DNA of 64,000 nucleotides from Streptomyces sp. BV286. Lineage in GTDB: Bacteria; Actinomycetota; Actinomycetes; Streptomycetales; Streptomycetaceae. Below the pieces are notes generated by a model. The model was not told the DNA's origin. It ran no database searches and saw only the letters and a program-made list of their open reading frames with translations. The stretch lies in contig NZ_JAHRIB010000169.1 in NCBI RefSeq assembly GCF_019090165.1, positions 1 to 64,000 of the forward strand, read 5' to 3'. The position numbers and the translations under genes were made by a program. This document shows positions 8,701-16,866 of the stretch, one piece after another (position 1 is the stretch's first letter; each line of letters begins with the position of its first letter).

Positions 8701-8969
8701 TGCGGCTGCGGGCCACCGCCGAGGAGGCCCTGCGTGAGGGTGGCGCGCGCCGCACCGCGACGGCGCTCACCGGCTCGGGCGCGCTCACCGGAAGCGAGCG
8801 CCGCATCGCCGAACTGGCCGCCGACGGCCGCACGAACACGGAGATCGCGGAGCTGCTGCACCTGGCGCGCCGCACCGTGGAGACCCATCTGACCAGCACG
8901 TACCGGAAGTTGGGCATCCGGCGGCGGGGCGGTCTGACGGCCGCGCTGGGCCGGGAGCGGGACACCTGA
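5754..8969 (+). CDS. Large LuxR-family (LAL) regulator with a TTA codon
   Basis: 1071 residues from an ATG preceded by GAGGGAGG; an upstream in-frame start would add 53 unsupported residues. The N-terminal AAA/STAND ATPase has a P-loop-like GATGTGRS (34-41), with Arg in place of the Walker Lys, and LLVTVDDVH as Walker B. A TPR-like helical middle follows. The C-terminal LuxR HTH begins near residue 1011 (LTGSERRIAELAADGRTNTE). Leu142 is encoded by TTA (6177-6179), so translation should depend on bldA tRNA. Residues about 296-378 are a proline/histidine-rich 29-residue repeat insert. By position it matches the TTA-containing regulator I recall at the end of the S. coelicolor CIS cluster (SCO4263). 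Confidence 0.88.
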   Translation: MDAPLLERGEALELVAAEAVRARAGSGRLVLLRGATGTGRSALLEAAAEQAEAAGMRVLRARCSPDDTTVPFAVVRQLVGPNEEFADAGRMPDERARAAWLWRLLRSYAAGPPLLVTVDDVHLADDSSRRWLADAARRVDRLPVLLVVTERSQYDIDAPAAGLAHTLSPALVRTLTLPPLGVDSTTSLVRSDFGGVPGTWVEDCVRAGAGSPLLLRALLDDLRGTLPATVPKTCAALYPGTYQAAVSWWLDSAGPATAEVARALAALQEDRPAADAAYGPVTGRPPADPYDGRPAWTPADPDHGPLDRPPTHPAHGHPTHGHPDWTPADPDHGPLDRPPTHPTHGHPTHGHPDWTPADPDHGHLDWAATYPAHGHSDRADSGPVSGPVSGSVSDPASNPAHGHPIRIAAARTRPPEDDHAFVGGLFPVGDGLTGLAELVGAVAGADPARVAGWLTAMTRLGILRPGADGRPRFAHPLLRDAVLSGWPGPRRQAAHRAAAEVMLRRGDRAEAVAGQLLRSGTVGEEWATGVLLDAAAIAVREGRTADALPCLRRALDEPLPDDHRQRLLTELGSLEYATVRSSAGIPRLAEAVRLPGVPQDRVRAAVALGTALAGRGEARAAVDVLRSLDPQLTGHPDLSRTVHIASALLSDHDQEIRQEVYRWLRETAGRSPGLVGTAGQALLVRYEATAGLISADAAMERVRALLAEPADPLAEPFLLGTAAAVAQWADELDEAERLVERGLARQRPSLLHPMHRALLNVGADIAAARGDYARLLTGPEAPRPAGARSGPANGQAHALVALVETGRVAQARRLAGGFDLREAQDSWELNRFLYARGVLRAAAGDPAGALGDFLECGRRQSARDVVSPVVTPWRTAAAECRLALGRPREALELAEEELRLAQVWDTPRLVGRALRVLGTATGGRRGLELADRSVRALRDAGVDTELIPALVAQGRQLTAAGDRARARDCLREAAERAERLGAVRLRATAEEALREGGARRTATALTGSGALTGSERRIAELAADGRTNTEIAELLHLARRTVETHLTSTYRKLGIRRRGGLTAALGRERDT
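6639..6885 (+). repeat. 87-bp in-frame tandem repeat in the LAL gene
   Basis: Two full copies (from 6639 and 6726) and a diverged third (from 6813) of an 87-bp unit encoding a 29-residue Pro/His/Asp-rich block starting WTPADPDHGPLDRPPTHP. It expands a linker between the ATPase domain and the TPR-like region. Confidence 0.95.
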
Positions 8970-9083
8970 CGCACGCACGCCCTCCCTGCGGCCCCGGCCA
9001 CGTCTGCTCAGTCCCCGCCCGGCCGCCTCGCCCCGCCGGGATATTGCTTTGCGGCGCCGGTTGCCGCCGCCGACACTGGCCCC

Positions 9084-9599
9084 GTGCTGACCCGACGTGA
9101 GACCCCCGCGGACGTATCCGCCGTGCGTGCCGTGATCGCGGCCGCCTTCGCGAAGCCGGACACCCCGGACCCCGTGGAGGCCACCCTGCTCGACGCGCTG
9201 CGGACCTGTGACGGCTGGCTGCCGGAGCTGTCGTACGTGGCGGTCGACGAGAAGGACGAGGTCGTCGGCCACGTCGTCTGTACGCGCGGCCACGTCGACG
9301 GGGTGCCGGCCGTCGGGCTCGGCCCGATCGGTGTGCGCCCCGACCTGCAGCGGCGCGGCGTCGGCCGCGCCCTGATGCACGCGGTGCTCGGCGCCGCCGA
9401 CGCCCTCGGCGAGCCGCTGGTCGCCCTGCTCGGCAGCCCCGCGTACTACGGCCGCCACGGCTTCCGGACGAGCACCGAGCTGGGCATCCACGCGCCCGAC
9501 CCCGCCTGGGGCGAGTACTTCCAGGTCCGCACCCTGACCGCGTACGACCCGGCCGTGCGCGGCACCTTCACTTACGCGGAGCCGTTCGGCGACCTCTGA
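9084..9599 (+). CDS. GNAT-family N-acetyltransferase
   Basis: 171 residues from GTG. The acetyl-CoA binding signature VRPDLQRRGVGRALM lies near residues 90-105, followed by a conserved GSPAYYGRHGF motif typical of the YhbS-like subgroup of predicted acetyltransferases. The substrate cannot be read from sequence. It stands alone, 114 bp after the LAL gene, and ends at a strong hairpin shared with the convergent protease gene. Confidence 0.85.
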   Translation: MLTRRETPADVSAVRAVIAAAFAKPDTPDPVEATLLDALRTCDGWLPELSYVAVDEKDEVVGHVVCTRGHVDGVPAVGLGPIGVRPDLQRRGVGRALMHAVLGAADALGEPLVALLGSPAYYGRHGFRTSTELGIHAPDPAWGEYFQVRTLTAYDPAVRGTFTYAEPFGDL

Positions 9600-9606
9600 G
9601 ACGCGA

Positions 9607-9635
9607 CCGGCCCGGGCCTGTGGGGCCCGGGCCGG
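9607..9635. terminator. Bidirectional hairpin terminator
   Basis: Perfect 12-bp stem CCGGCCCGGGCC with loop TGTGG, between the convergent acetyltransferase and protease genes. Confidence 0.85.
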
Positions 9636-9662
9636 ATACAGGGGTTTGTGGGGTGCGCGCCC

Positions 9663-12600
9663 CTACTTGGTGGTGCGGTAGGCCCCGTGAAGGGTCTGTT
9701 TCAGGGTGTTGCCGTCTGCGTCGGTGAGGGTGGCGCGCAGCGAGACGGTGCCGGGCTTGGCCGGGCTGCGCAGCTTGAGGAACTTGCCGTCCACGGCACT
9801 GGCCTTCTTCCAGGTCCGGCCGTTGTCGTAGGAGACGGCGAAGGCGAGCTTGCGCAGCGAGGCGACCTCGGTGGCCGCGCCCTCGAGGGTGAAGGGCACG
9901 GTGAGGGTCGTCCTGGCCTTGGCGGTACTGGCCAACGACAGCTTCGGAGCGAAGCGGACGACCGTCAGCGGCAGCCGCTCGGACGTGTCACCGGCGACAT
10001 GGGCCGAGGCGAAGGTCCAGGTCGCGGCGACCCGGGTGCCGACCGCGAACTGCGCCGGGGCGCGGGAGACGTCCACGTCGAGCTTGTAGGTGCGCCGGCC
10101 GGCGGGGACGGTGTGTGACTCGCCGTTCAGCGGTTCGTCCACGGCGAAGATCTTCTCGCCGTCGGCGTGGAGCGAGCTGCCGGCCTTCGTGTAGGCGGAG
10201 GTGCCCAGGTTGCCGTCGGCGTCGGAGAACAGCGGCAGGTACGCCGAGAAGGTGTCGCCGGAGCGGAGCGCGCCCGGCCGGTCGACGCCGTGCGCGAGCG
10301 GACCCGAGGGGAGGGACGGGCCGAAGACGCCGACGTTGAAGCGCTGGGTGTGGTCCCTGCCCGCCGTGTACGCCCTGGGGGCGCCCACCAGGGTGTTCTC
10401 CCACGTCGGGTCGCCCTCTTCGTCGGGGGCGCCGAGCTGGCTGACCTGGTAGAACCACTTGATGCCGTTGGGCAGTACGTAGTCGGTGCCGGTCAGCGGC
10501 AGACGGCCCGGCGTCTGGAAGAGGTTGAAGTAGCCGCCGGGCATCAGCGGCGCGGCCCAGACGGTCGCCGTCCTGCCCTTGACCGGCGTCCCGACGACGA
10601 CCTTGACCTTGGTGAGCTGCGAGCGCCCGACGTTCTTGGTGAAGCCGGACAGGTCGCCCGTACGGTTCCATGCCAGCCGGTAGTTGACGGCCTTGTGGGT
10701 CCAGATGCCGTGGTACATCGCGGACGCCTCGGCGGCCGGCACCGGGGCGCCGAGCTGTCCGACGCGCAGGCTGCCGAGAGAGGGGGCGTCGTACAGGGAC
10801 GTGTACGGCTTGTTGTTGACGTCGACGTGGAAGAAGAACATCGCGCCCGCGGGCCTGGCCGCGCCGTCCGGCACGGTGACCTTGACGGGCTTCGTCTTCC
10901 GGGCGTCCATGACCAGGGTCGTGTCCTTGGTCAGCGCGAACTTCGGGTGCAGCAGCACGGACCGGCCGGAACTGCCGGTGAAGAACCTTCCTTCCAGGGC
11001 GTAACGGCCCTTCGGAAGACGGATGGTGACCTTGCCGTCCCTCTTGTCGGCGACCTCCGTCCAGATGTCGTTGTCCAGGCCGTAGATACCCGTCTCGGCG
11101 TCGTCGGGGACCTTGCCCTCGAGGTCGAGGTGCTTGATGGTCAGGTCGTACGACTCGACCTCGCGGACGACGCCGAGGGAGGTGCGCGCGGTGGTGGTGC
11201 CGTCGGCGGTGGTGGCGGTCACCGAGCCGCCGAAGCTGCCGTCGGTCGTTCCCGCACGCGTGTCGGCGGTCACGGTGGCGGTCGCCTCCCCGCCCGCCGG
11301 GACGGTGAGTTGCCGCGGTGAGACGGTGAACAGGCCCTCGGCCGTGGGCTTTCCGTCGTCGCCGTAGGCCTCGGTGGCCAGGTCGAGGGTGACCGGTCCG
11401 GTACCCGCGTTGCGGTACGTGACGTCCTTGGTGACTGGCTGGTCGTCGGTGTGGGGGAACTCCTGTGTCCCGAAGCCCAGCGAGGTCGGGCTGCTGGTGA
11501 GCTGCTGGGCGACAGCGGCGTCGACGTCCACCCGGCCGGTGCCCTGCGTGTACGCGGAGGTGGCGGCGGCCGGCTTCGCGGAGGCGGTGAGGGCGGCCTT
11601 GATCCGCTCGCCGGTCCAGTCGGGGTGCTGCTGGGCGAGGATGGCGGCGGCGCCCGCCACATGCGGGGTCGCCATCGACGTACCGCTCATGGAGACGTAG
11701 CCGTCGGCGGCGGGTTCGCCCATGAAACCCTCGGCGGCCTTGGCGGCGACGATGTCGACGCCAGGCGCGGTGAGGTCGGGCTTGAGGGAGCCGTCGGCCG
11801 TGGGACCGCGGCTGGAGAAGTCGGCGAGGGCGTCCTGCCGGTCGACCGCGCCGACGGTGAGCGCGGCGGCGGCGCTGCCGGGCGTGCCGACCGTGCCTTC
11901 CTTGGGACCGTCGTTGCCGGCGGCTATCACGAACAGGGCGCCGGAACTGGCCGACAGGTCGTTGACGGCCTGTTCCACGGGGTCGATGCCGGGGCGGTCC
12001 TCGCCGCCCAGGCTCATGTTGACGACCTCGGCGCCCTGCGCGACGGCCCACTGCATACCGGCGATGACACCGGAGTCGTCGCCCGAGCCCTCGTCGTCGA
12101 GCACCTTGCCGACCAGGAGCCGGGCGCCGGGCGCGACCCCCGCGTACGTGGTGCCCGCGGGAGACGCGGCCCCGGAGCCCACGATCGTCGAGGCCACGTG
12201 CGTGCCGTGGCCCGCGCGGTCGACGGTGTCCGCGGCGGCGGAGAAGTTCTTCTCCGCGTCGATACGGTCCTTCAGGTCCGGATGTGTCGCGTCGACGCCG
12301 GTGTCGAGCACGGCGACCTTGACGCCCTTGCCGTCGTACCCCGCCGAGTGGGCCGCGGGTGCGCCGATCTGCGGCACGCTCCGGTCCAGGCTCGCCTTGA
12401 CCTTGCCGTCCAGCCAGATCCTCCTGACCTTCGCGGAGCCGGTGTCACTGGTGAGCGTCTCCCACAGCGCGGAGCCCTCGGACTTACGGGCGCGTACGGC
12501 GTCGCCGTTGATGCTCGGCAGATCCCGGCGGACCGTGGCGCCCGAACTCCGGAACGTGCCCTCCGACACGGACGTGCCCTTGTCGTAGGTGACGATCAGC

Positions 12601-12992
12601 GGCACGTCGGAGCGGCGGGCGTCGTCGTAGTGCCCGCCGACCAGCCGCTTCACGTCGAACAGCCGTCGGTCGACCGTGCCGTTCGCGATCAGGGCTTCGG
12701 CGTCGCGCGGCACGACATACGCGTGACCGGCTGCCTGCTGGATGCGGAAGCCGATCCCCTTTCGGCCCTCGGCGGCCACCACGCCGGTGACCTTGCCCTT
12801 GGCGTCCAGGGCCACCTTGTCGCCGGTCACGAGCGTGACCGTCCTGGCGGAGGCGGGGAGCGGGGCTTCGGCGGGGGCGGCCTGGGCGCCGCCGGACGTG
12901 CTCACCAGCAGTCCGGCGCCGAGCGCCGCCGCGAGAGCGGCAGCCGACGGGACCGTGACGACCGCTCGTTTCCTGTGCTTGTGCGACTTCAA
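9663..12992 (-). CDS. Secreted subtilisin-like (S8) serine protease, large form
   Basis: 1109 residues from TTG, with GAAAGG upstream. Residues 1-38 form a signal peptide (KHRKR, hydrophobic core, AQA). A propeptide-like region follows. The S8 domain carries the triad Asp230 (VAVLDTGVD), His262 (GHGTHVAS) and Ser439 (SGTSMATPHVAG). The remaining 650 residues are beta-rich domains (Fn3-like and accessory), as in the 1100-residue S8 proteases common in Streptomyces. The enzyme is exported and probably degrades extracellular protein. It is monocistronic, with a 210-bp upstream gap in which I see only short GGAGAACCG-type repeats. Confidence 0.92.
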   Translation of the reverse strand: MKSHKHRKRAVVTVPSAAALAAALGAGLLVSTSGGAQAAPAEAPLPASARTVTLVTGDKVALDAKGKVTGVVAAEGRKGIGFRIQQAAGHAYVVPRDAEALIANGTVDRRLFDVKRLVGGHYDDARRSDVPLIVTYDKGTSVSEGTFRSSGATVRRDLPSINGDAVRARKSEGSALWETLTSDTGSAKVRRIWLDGKVKASLDRSVPQIGAPAAHSAGYDGKGVKVAVLDTGVDATHPDLKDRIDAEKNFSAAADTVDRAGHGTHVASTIVGSGAASPAGTTYAGVAPGARLLVGKVLDDEGSGDDSGVIAGMQWAVAQGAEVVNMSLGGEDRPGIDPVEQAVNDLSASSGALFVIAAGNDGPKEGTVGTPGSAAAALTVGAVDRQDALADFSSRGPTADGSLKPDLTAPGVDIVAAKAAEGFMGEPAADGYVSMSGTSMATPHVAGAAAILAQQHPDWTGERIKAALTASAKPAAATSAYTQGTGRVDVDAAVAQQLTSSPTSLGFGTQEFPHTDDQPVTKDVTYRNAGTGPVTLDLATEAYGDDGKPTAEGLFTVSPRQLTVPAGGEATATVTADTRAGTTDGSFGGSVTATTADGTTTARTSLGVVREVESYDLTIKHLDLEGKVPDDAETGIYGLDNDIWTEVADKRDGKVTIRLPKGRYALEGRFFTGSSGRSVLLHPKFALTKDTTLVMDARKTKPVKVTVPDGAARPAGAMFFFHVDVNNKPYTSLYDAPSLGSLRVGQLGAPVPAAEASAMYHGIWTHKAVNYRLAWNRTGDLSGFTKNVGRSQLTKVKVVVGTPVKGRTATVWAAPLMPGGYFNLFQTPGRLPLTGTDYVLPNGIKWFYQVSQLGAPDEEGDPTWENTLVGAPRAYTAGRDHTQRFNVGVFGPSLPSGPLAHGVDRPGALRSGDTFSAYLPLFSDADGNLGTSAYTKAGSSLHADGEKIFAVDEPLNGESHTVPAGRRTYKLDVDVSRAPAQFAVGTRVAATWTFASAHVAGDTSERLPLTVVRFAPKLSLASTAKARTTLTVPFTLEGAATEVASLRKLAFAVSYDNGRTWKKASAVDGKFLKLRSPAKPGTVSLRATLTDADGNTLKQTLHGAYRTTK

Positions 12993-13202
12993 CTCGTGCC
13001 TTTCACATGGTTCGTGGCGATGTGCCCGCCGGCTCGGGGCAGCACCAGGGCGCGGCGGAGCGACACCTGGCCGCTCGGCCGCGTACTGGGAAAGGGACTG
13101 CGAGGAGAACCGGGAGGAGAACCGCGAGGGGATCGGGCCGGACGACGAGCCCGGCCGGTCAGCGGCGCTCGGACAACGGCGCTCGGTCAGCGGCGCTAGG
13201 GG

Positions 13203-14228
13203 TCAGACGAGGCGCTTGCGGCCCCAGAGGATGACGAACGCCGCGATGCCGGCGGTCAGGGCCAGCAGGATCGAGGCGCCGAGCCACTGCATGGAGGACA
13301 TCTGCGAGATCGGGATGTAGTCGACCGACCAGCCGACGACCTGGGCCTTGTCCAGGCACGCGTCTCTGGCCTTCTCCGTCGCCTCGGCGCAACTGCCCCA
13401 GCCGATGAGGTCGCCGGAGGCGGTGCGGTAGAACTCGTCCATGGCGTAGGCGCCGGCGGGCACGTCCGGGGAGGAGCCTTCCCCGACGCCCTTGTCGGTG
13501 GTGAGGGTCATGACGTTCCCGAGGGACATCCGGGAGTACGCCCAGACCACCTGCACGACGACCGCGAAGCCCAGGGTGACGACCATCGACAGCAGGGTCC
13601 GGCGCAGCAGCATGCCGATCGCGATGCCGCCGACGACGGTGAACAGGGTGAGGGCCACCGGCACGGGTCCGCTGCTGTCGAAGGCGGCCCCGGACCAGTC
13701 CAGGACGTACGACGACGACTTGACCGGTGACCACCACCAGGTGAACGCGGCGGAGACCGCCGCGGTGCACACCGCGACCAGCAGCAGGGTCGTCCCGAGC
13801 TTGGTGCCGAGCCAGCGGACGCGGCTGGCGGACTGTGTGGTGACGAGCTTGGCGGTGCCGTTCTCCAGGTCCGCGGCGAGCAGGGGCGCCCCCACGAAGA
13901 CCCCGATCAGGACGGGCGCGAACCCGATCAGCTGAGAGGCCGCGCTGAGCGGCTTCTGGTGGCCGAACTTCTCCTCCCAGCCGGCCTTCAGACCGGTGAT
14001 GGAGCCGTATCCGTCGAGGTACGCCATCATCTGCTGGCGTTGGTAAATCATCACGGCGACGGTGACCGCGGTGGCCGCCAGCAGGGTCCAGTAGGCGGCC
14101 CGGTGCTGACGCCAGACGAGCCAGTTCATGCCGCTGAGCCGCGGGCCGCGGCCTCGGCCTGCTTCGGCGGGAGCGGTCCCGGTGGGTGCCGGGCCGCCGG
14201 TGCTGCCGGTGCGGGTCATGGTGCTCAT
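13203..14228 (-). CDS. ABC transporter permease (ABC-2-like)
   Basis: 341 residues. After a Gly/Pro/Thr-rich cytoplasmic start come about six hydrophobic segments (from WTLLAATAVTVAVMI to LLALTAGIAAFVILW), with a large extracytoplasmic loop (about 225-295) containing two Cys. It begins within the stop of the ATPase gene (ATGA overlap) and is the last gene of the GntR-ATPase-permease operon. The transported substrate is unknown; such YtrA-type operons often respond to cell-envelope stress. Confidence 0.85.
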   Translation of the reverse strand: MSTMTRTGSTGGPAPTGTAPAEAGRGRGPRLSGMNWLVWRQHRAAYWTLLAATAVTVAVMIYQRQQMMAYLDGYGSITGLKAGWEEKFGHQKPLSAASQLIGFAPVLIGVFVGAPLLAADLENGTAKLVTTQSASRVRWLGTKLGTTLLLVAVCTAAVSAAFTWWWSPVKSSSYVLDWSGAAFDSSGPVPVALTLFTVVGGIAIGMLLRRTLLSMVVTLGFAVVVQVVWAYSRMSLGNVMTLTTDKGVGEGSSPDVPAGAYAMDEFYRTASGDLIGWGSCAEATEKARDACLDKAQVVGWSVDYIPISQMSSMQWLGASILLALTAGIAAFVILWGRKRLV

Positions 14229-15169
14229 GCGGCCACCGCCTGCGGTGCGATGTACGAGCTGGGGCTGATCAGGGGTGGTGCCTCGGGGGTGCGCAGGTAG
14301 GCGAGCAGGAGTTCCTCCAGGTTCGGGGTGCTCGCCTGCCAGGGACCGGCGACCGGCCCGTCGGGGCGGATCAGCGAGGTGAACTGCCGTCCGCTGAGGC
14401 GGGTTTCGACCACGGTGTGGTACGCGAGCTCCGGGGGCGTGTGCCCGTCGGTGTGGGCGCCGGTGAGCAGGGCGTGGGAGGTGCGGAGTTCGTCGACCTC
14501 ACCGGCCAGGCGCAGCCCGCCGCCCGCGATGACCAGCAGGTAGTCGCAGGTGTTCTCCAGCTCGGCGAGCATGTGGGTGGACATCAGCACGGTGGTGCCG
14601 CGCTCGGCGGCCTCGGCCAGCAGGGTGCTCATCAGCTCGTGGCGCACCAGCGGGTCGAGGTCGGACATCGGCTCGTCGAGGAGCAGCAGGTCGGGACGCT
14701 TGCCGAACGCGACGGCGAACGCCACCCGGGTGCGCTGGCCGCCGGAGAGGGTGCCGATCTTCGCCTCGAACGGCACGTTGCCCGCGCGGACGATGTTCTC
14801 GGCGGCCCGCTGGTCCCAGCCGGGGTTCAGTTCGCGGCCCAGACGCAGGGTCTCGGCGACGGTGAAGCGCCTGAACAGCGGCTTCTCCTGGGCGAGGAAG
14901 GCGGTACGCCGGCCGGCCTCCGCGGACTCCGGGGCCGCCCCGAACACCCGCAGGGAACCGGTGGTCGGCTCCAGCAGGTTGGCGGCGATGGCCATCAGCG
15001 TGGTCTTGCCTGCGCCGTTGGGGCCCACCAGGCCGCAGATCCGCCCGGCGGGCAGCCGGAAGGAACAGTCCCGCAGCGCCCAGCCCCGGCGGTACCTCCT
15101 GCCGACCCCGCGGGCCTCTATCGCGGACTCCTCGGCCGAATAGCCGTGGCCCGCCTCGTGGTTCATCAT
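14225..15169 (-). CDS. ABC transporter ATP-binding protein
   Basis: 314 residues starting at the first of two ATG codons, overlapping the GntR stop (ATGA). Walker A GPNGAGKT lies at 49-56, the signature LSGGQRTR near 140 and Walker B LLLLDEPMSDLD near 160. The 90-residue C-terminal extension is typical of ABC-2 exporter ATPases. It acts with the downstream permease. The open frame continues 40 codons upstream inside the GntR gene; that is not coding. Confidence 0.92.
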   Translation of the reverse strand: MMNHEAGHGYSAEESAIEARGVGRRYRRGWALRDCSFRLPAGRICGLVGPNGAGKTTLMAIAANLLEPTTGSLRVFGAAPESAEAGRRTAFLAQEKPLFRRFTVAETLRLGRELNPGWDQRAAENIVRAGNVPFEAKIGTLSGGQRTRVAFAVAFGKRPDLLLLDEPMSDLDPLVRHELMSTLLAEAAERGTTVLMSTHMLAELENTCDYLLVIAGGGLRLAGEVDELRTSHALLTGAHTDGHTPPELAYHTVVETRLSGRQFTSLIRPDGPVAGPWQASTPNLEELLLAYLRTPEAPPLISPSSYIAPQAVAA

Positions 15170-15579
15170 CCGTGCCCCCCGTTCTCGGCGGTCGCCCCGG
15201 TCTCGGCGTACCGCTCCTCCATCACCGACGTGACGAGCGCCGTCACGTCCTCCTGCTCCAGACCCGCCTCGTGGGCCCGGTCCATCCACGCCTCCAGCTC
15301 GCCCCGCAGCGGTGAGTCCGCCCCCGTCTGGGGGCTGGCCAGCGACAGACGGACGAAGGTGCCCAGACCCGGCCGCAGCTCCACCAGGCCCTCACGGTCC
15401 AGCTCGCGGTAGGCCTTGAGCGTGGTGTTCGGGTTGACCGCGGCGGTCGCCGCGACCTCCTTGGCCGTCGGCAGCTGGTCCCCGGGCACGAGTACGCCGA
15501 GGCGCAGCGCCTGCTTGGTCTGCTGAACGATCTGCTGGTAGGCGGCGACCCCGCTGCGCCTGTCGATCCGGAATTCCAT
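15166..15579 (-). CDS. GntR-family regulator, YtrA subfamily
   Basis: 137 residues: an N-terminal winged HTH (YQQIVQQTKQALRLGVLVPG, NPNTTLKAYRELDREGLVELR) and a short helical tail of about 45 residues, the YtrA layout. It is the first gene of the operon with the ABC transporter and presumably represses it from the ACTAGT repeats just upstream. Confidence 0.9.
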   Translation of the reverse strand: MEFRIDRRSGVAAYQQIVQQTKQALRLGVLVPGDQLPTAKEVAATAAVNPNTTLKAYRELDREGLVELRPGLGTFVRLSLASPQTGADSPLRGELEAWMDRAHEAGLEQEDVTALVTSVMEERYAETGATAENGGHG

Positions 15580-15596
15580 CGTCCATCACCACCCTT

Positions 15597-15625
15597 TAGC
15601 TAATGAACTAGTGGACTAGTGGAGT
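15597..15625 (-). promoter_or_regulatory. Probable GntR operator/promoter with ACTAGTGG direct repeats
   Basis: The unusually AT-rich segment TTAGCTAATGAACTAGTGGA followed by CTAGTGG holds two ACTAGT palindromes 9 bp apart, 25-40 bp upstream of the YtrA-type gene. The position suggests autorepression. Confidence 0.6.
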
Positions 15626-15692
15626 GATGATGGAGCACGGATCGCGTACCTGTCAAAGACCTCTGGTCAGCGGGGGTCGGGACCGAACGCCG

Positions 15693-15728
15693 AAGGCCCT
15701 CCCGTCGGTTGATCGACGGAAGGGCCTT
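15693..15728 (-). terminator. Hairpin terminator after the small GntR gene
   Basis: 15-bp stem (AAGGCCCTCCCGTCG with its complement, one mismatch) and a 6-base loop, downstream of the gene at 15758-16018. Confidence 0.75.
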
Positions 15729-15757
15729 GGATCTTCTGGGGGTCTGGGGTGTGCCGG

Positions 15758-16018
15758 CTACTCCTTGGTCTCCTCGGAGGCCTTGGTCGGCCGCTCGGCG
15801 ACGAAGGAGCCCAGACCGGGTTCGGTGTAGATGAGCCCCTCTGCGCGCAGGCCCTTGTGCACCTTCTGTGCGGTGACCGCGGCGATCCCGAACTCGCCCG
15901 TGATCTCCACGACAGAGGGGATGCGCGTACGCGGCGGGTAGGTGCCGTCCTCGATGCGGCGGCGGATCACCTCGGCCACTTGGCGCCAGCGGGGGATGTC
16001 GGCAGCAAATTCCATCAC
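15758..16018 (-). CDS. Short GntR-type winged-HTH protein
   Basis: 86 residues, little more than the GntR DNA-binding domain (WRQVAEVIRRRIEDGTYPPR to KGLRAEGLIYTEPGLGSFVA) and an acidic tail; there is no effector domain. Two consecutive ATGs are possible starts. Proteins of this size are frequent in Streptomyces and are often near small conserved genes. It is divergent from the gene at 16177 across a palindrome-bearing spacer. Confidence 0.82.
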   Translation of the reverse strand: MMEFAADIPRWRQVAEVIRRRIEDGTYPPRTRIPSVVEITGEFGIAAVTAQKVHKGLRAEGLIYTEPGLGSFVAERPTKASEETKE

Positions 16019-16046
16019 CGCACCACCATGCGCAGACGACCGTAAT

Positions 16047-16070
16047 CTGTGCGATTCACAGTTAACAGTG
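16047..16070. promoter_or_regulatory. Candidate operator in a divergent promoter region
   Basis: CTGTGCGATTCACAG is a 5-bp inverted repeat with 5-bp spacer; it runs into a GTTAAC-centred sequence. This AT-rich island lies between the short GntR gene and the plus-strand gene pair, so it may serve both promoters. Confidence 0.45.
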
Positions 16071-16176
16071 CAGACAGCAGTACACCGCAGTAGGGTGGAT
16101 GCCCAAGAGACCCCGGCGACGGAGTGGAGCCGCCCCGGGGCACGGCCACCAGCAGTCCTGAACCGGAGCTGATGAC

Positions 16177-16485
16177 ATGACCGACCTTATCCATCGCCTT
16201 GCCGTCTGGGTGAGCCTCCTGCTCATCCCGCGCGGAGCGCACCGCAGCCCGCCGGGCCGTCCGGCACCCGCCGTCCATCTGCCGCCGCGAGCCGATGTAC
16301 TGCCCCTCCCTGCCCATCGCAGCCCGTACGGGCTCGACGGCCCGCTCGACGCCACCGCCACCAGAGCCGTACGCCCTTATGTGACCGCCCACGAACAGTG
16401 GTGGCGGCGCCGCGAACTGGCCCTGGCCACCCTGGGGCTGGACACACCGGGCCCGTACTGGATCCACGGGGTGGAGGTCGCCTGA
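16177..16485 (+). CDS. Small conserved actinobacterial protein, function unknown
   Basis: 102 residues, ATG with GGAG 8 bases upstream. A short hydrophobic N-terminus (LIHRLAVWVSLLLIP) is followed by a Pro/Arg-rich middle and a conserved-looking C-terminus (VTAHEQWWRRRELALATLG, GPYWIHGVEV). The hydrophobic start is too short to call a signal peptide. It overlaps the next gene by one base, so the two are probably co-translated and work together. Confidence 0.65.
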   Translation: MTDLIHRLAVWVSLLLIPRGAHRSPPGRPAPAVHLPPRADVLPLPAHRSPYGLDGPLDATATRAVRPYVTAHEQWWRRRELALATLGLDTPGPYWIHGVEVA

Positions 16486-16775
16486 TGGAACCGCAACCGC
16501 TGGAGCAGCCGCGCCTGTTGCCCTGGTCGGGGCCCGAGGGCAAGCCCTGCTATCTCATCAGCGACGACCAGGGCGGGCCTCTCTCCCGCCTCGCCGACGC
16601 CACGGAATCCATCCAGCTCGGCATGGGCACGGAACTCCTCGCGCACGCCCACGAGATGCTGCCGGACAGCCCGCGGGGCGAACTCCGTTTCCTCGCCGAG
16701 CGGTTGAGCGAGGCCCTGCAGGCGGCCCTGCGGGTGGCCGAGAGCAGGGGCCGACGCCTCAGCCGGCTGAACTGA
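16485..16775 (+). CDS. Small conserved protein, function unknown
   Basis: 96 residues. The start ATG shares its A with the TGA of the preceding gene. It is predicted soluble and mostly helical, with a conserved-looking core (YLISDDQGGPLSRLADATES, ELLAHAHEML) and a C-terminal helix rich in Arg/Glu/Ala. I do not recognise a named domain. It ends at a very strong hairpin. Confidence 0.68.
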   Translation: MEPQPLEQPRLLPWSGPEGKPCYLISDDQGGPLSRLADATESIQLGMGTELLAHAHEMLPDSPRGELRFLAERLSEALQAALRVAESRGRRLSRLN

Positions 16776-16810
16776 GCCCCGGCACCGGCACGGGTACCGG
16801 CACCGGAGAC

Positions 16811-16849
16811 GCCGACACCCCATGTCCGGGCGGGACATGGGGTGTCGGC
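16811..16849. terminator. Bidirectional terminator hairpin
   Basis: Perfect 17-bp stem (GCCGACACCCCATGTCC) with loop GGGCG between convergent genes. Confidence 0.92.
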
Positions 16850-16866
16850 GGTGCTGACGCGGTGGA

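Noticed and set aside
1..9000. Prophage remnant
   Set aside because: DUF4255 and AAA+ ATPase with LAL regulator point to a CIS locus; no integrase, terminase, capsid or lysis genes are present.
11451..13199. 582-codon plus-strand frame opposite the protease
   Set aside because: The protease has signal peptide, triad and conserved order; this is its complement.
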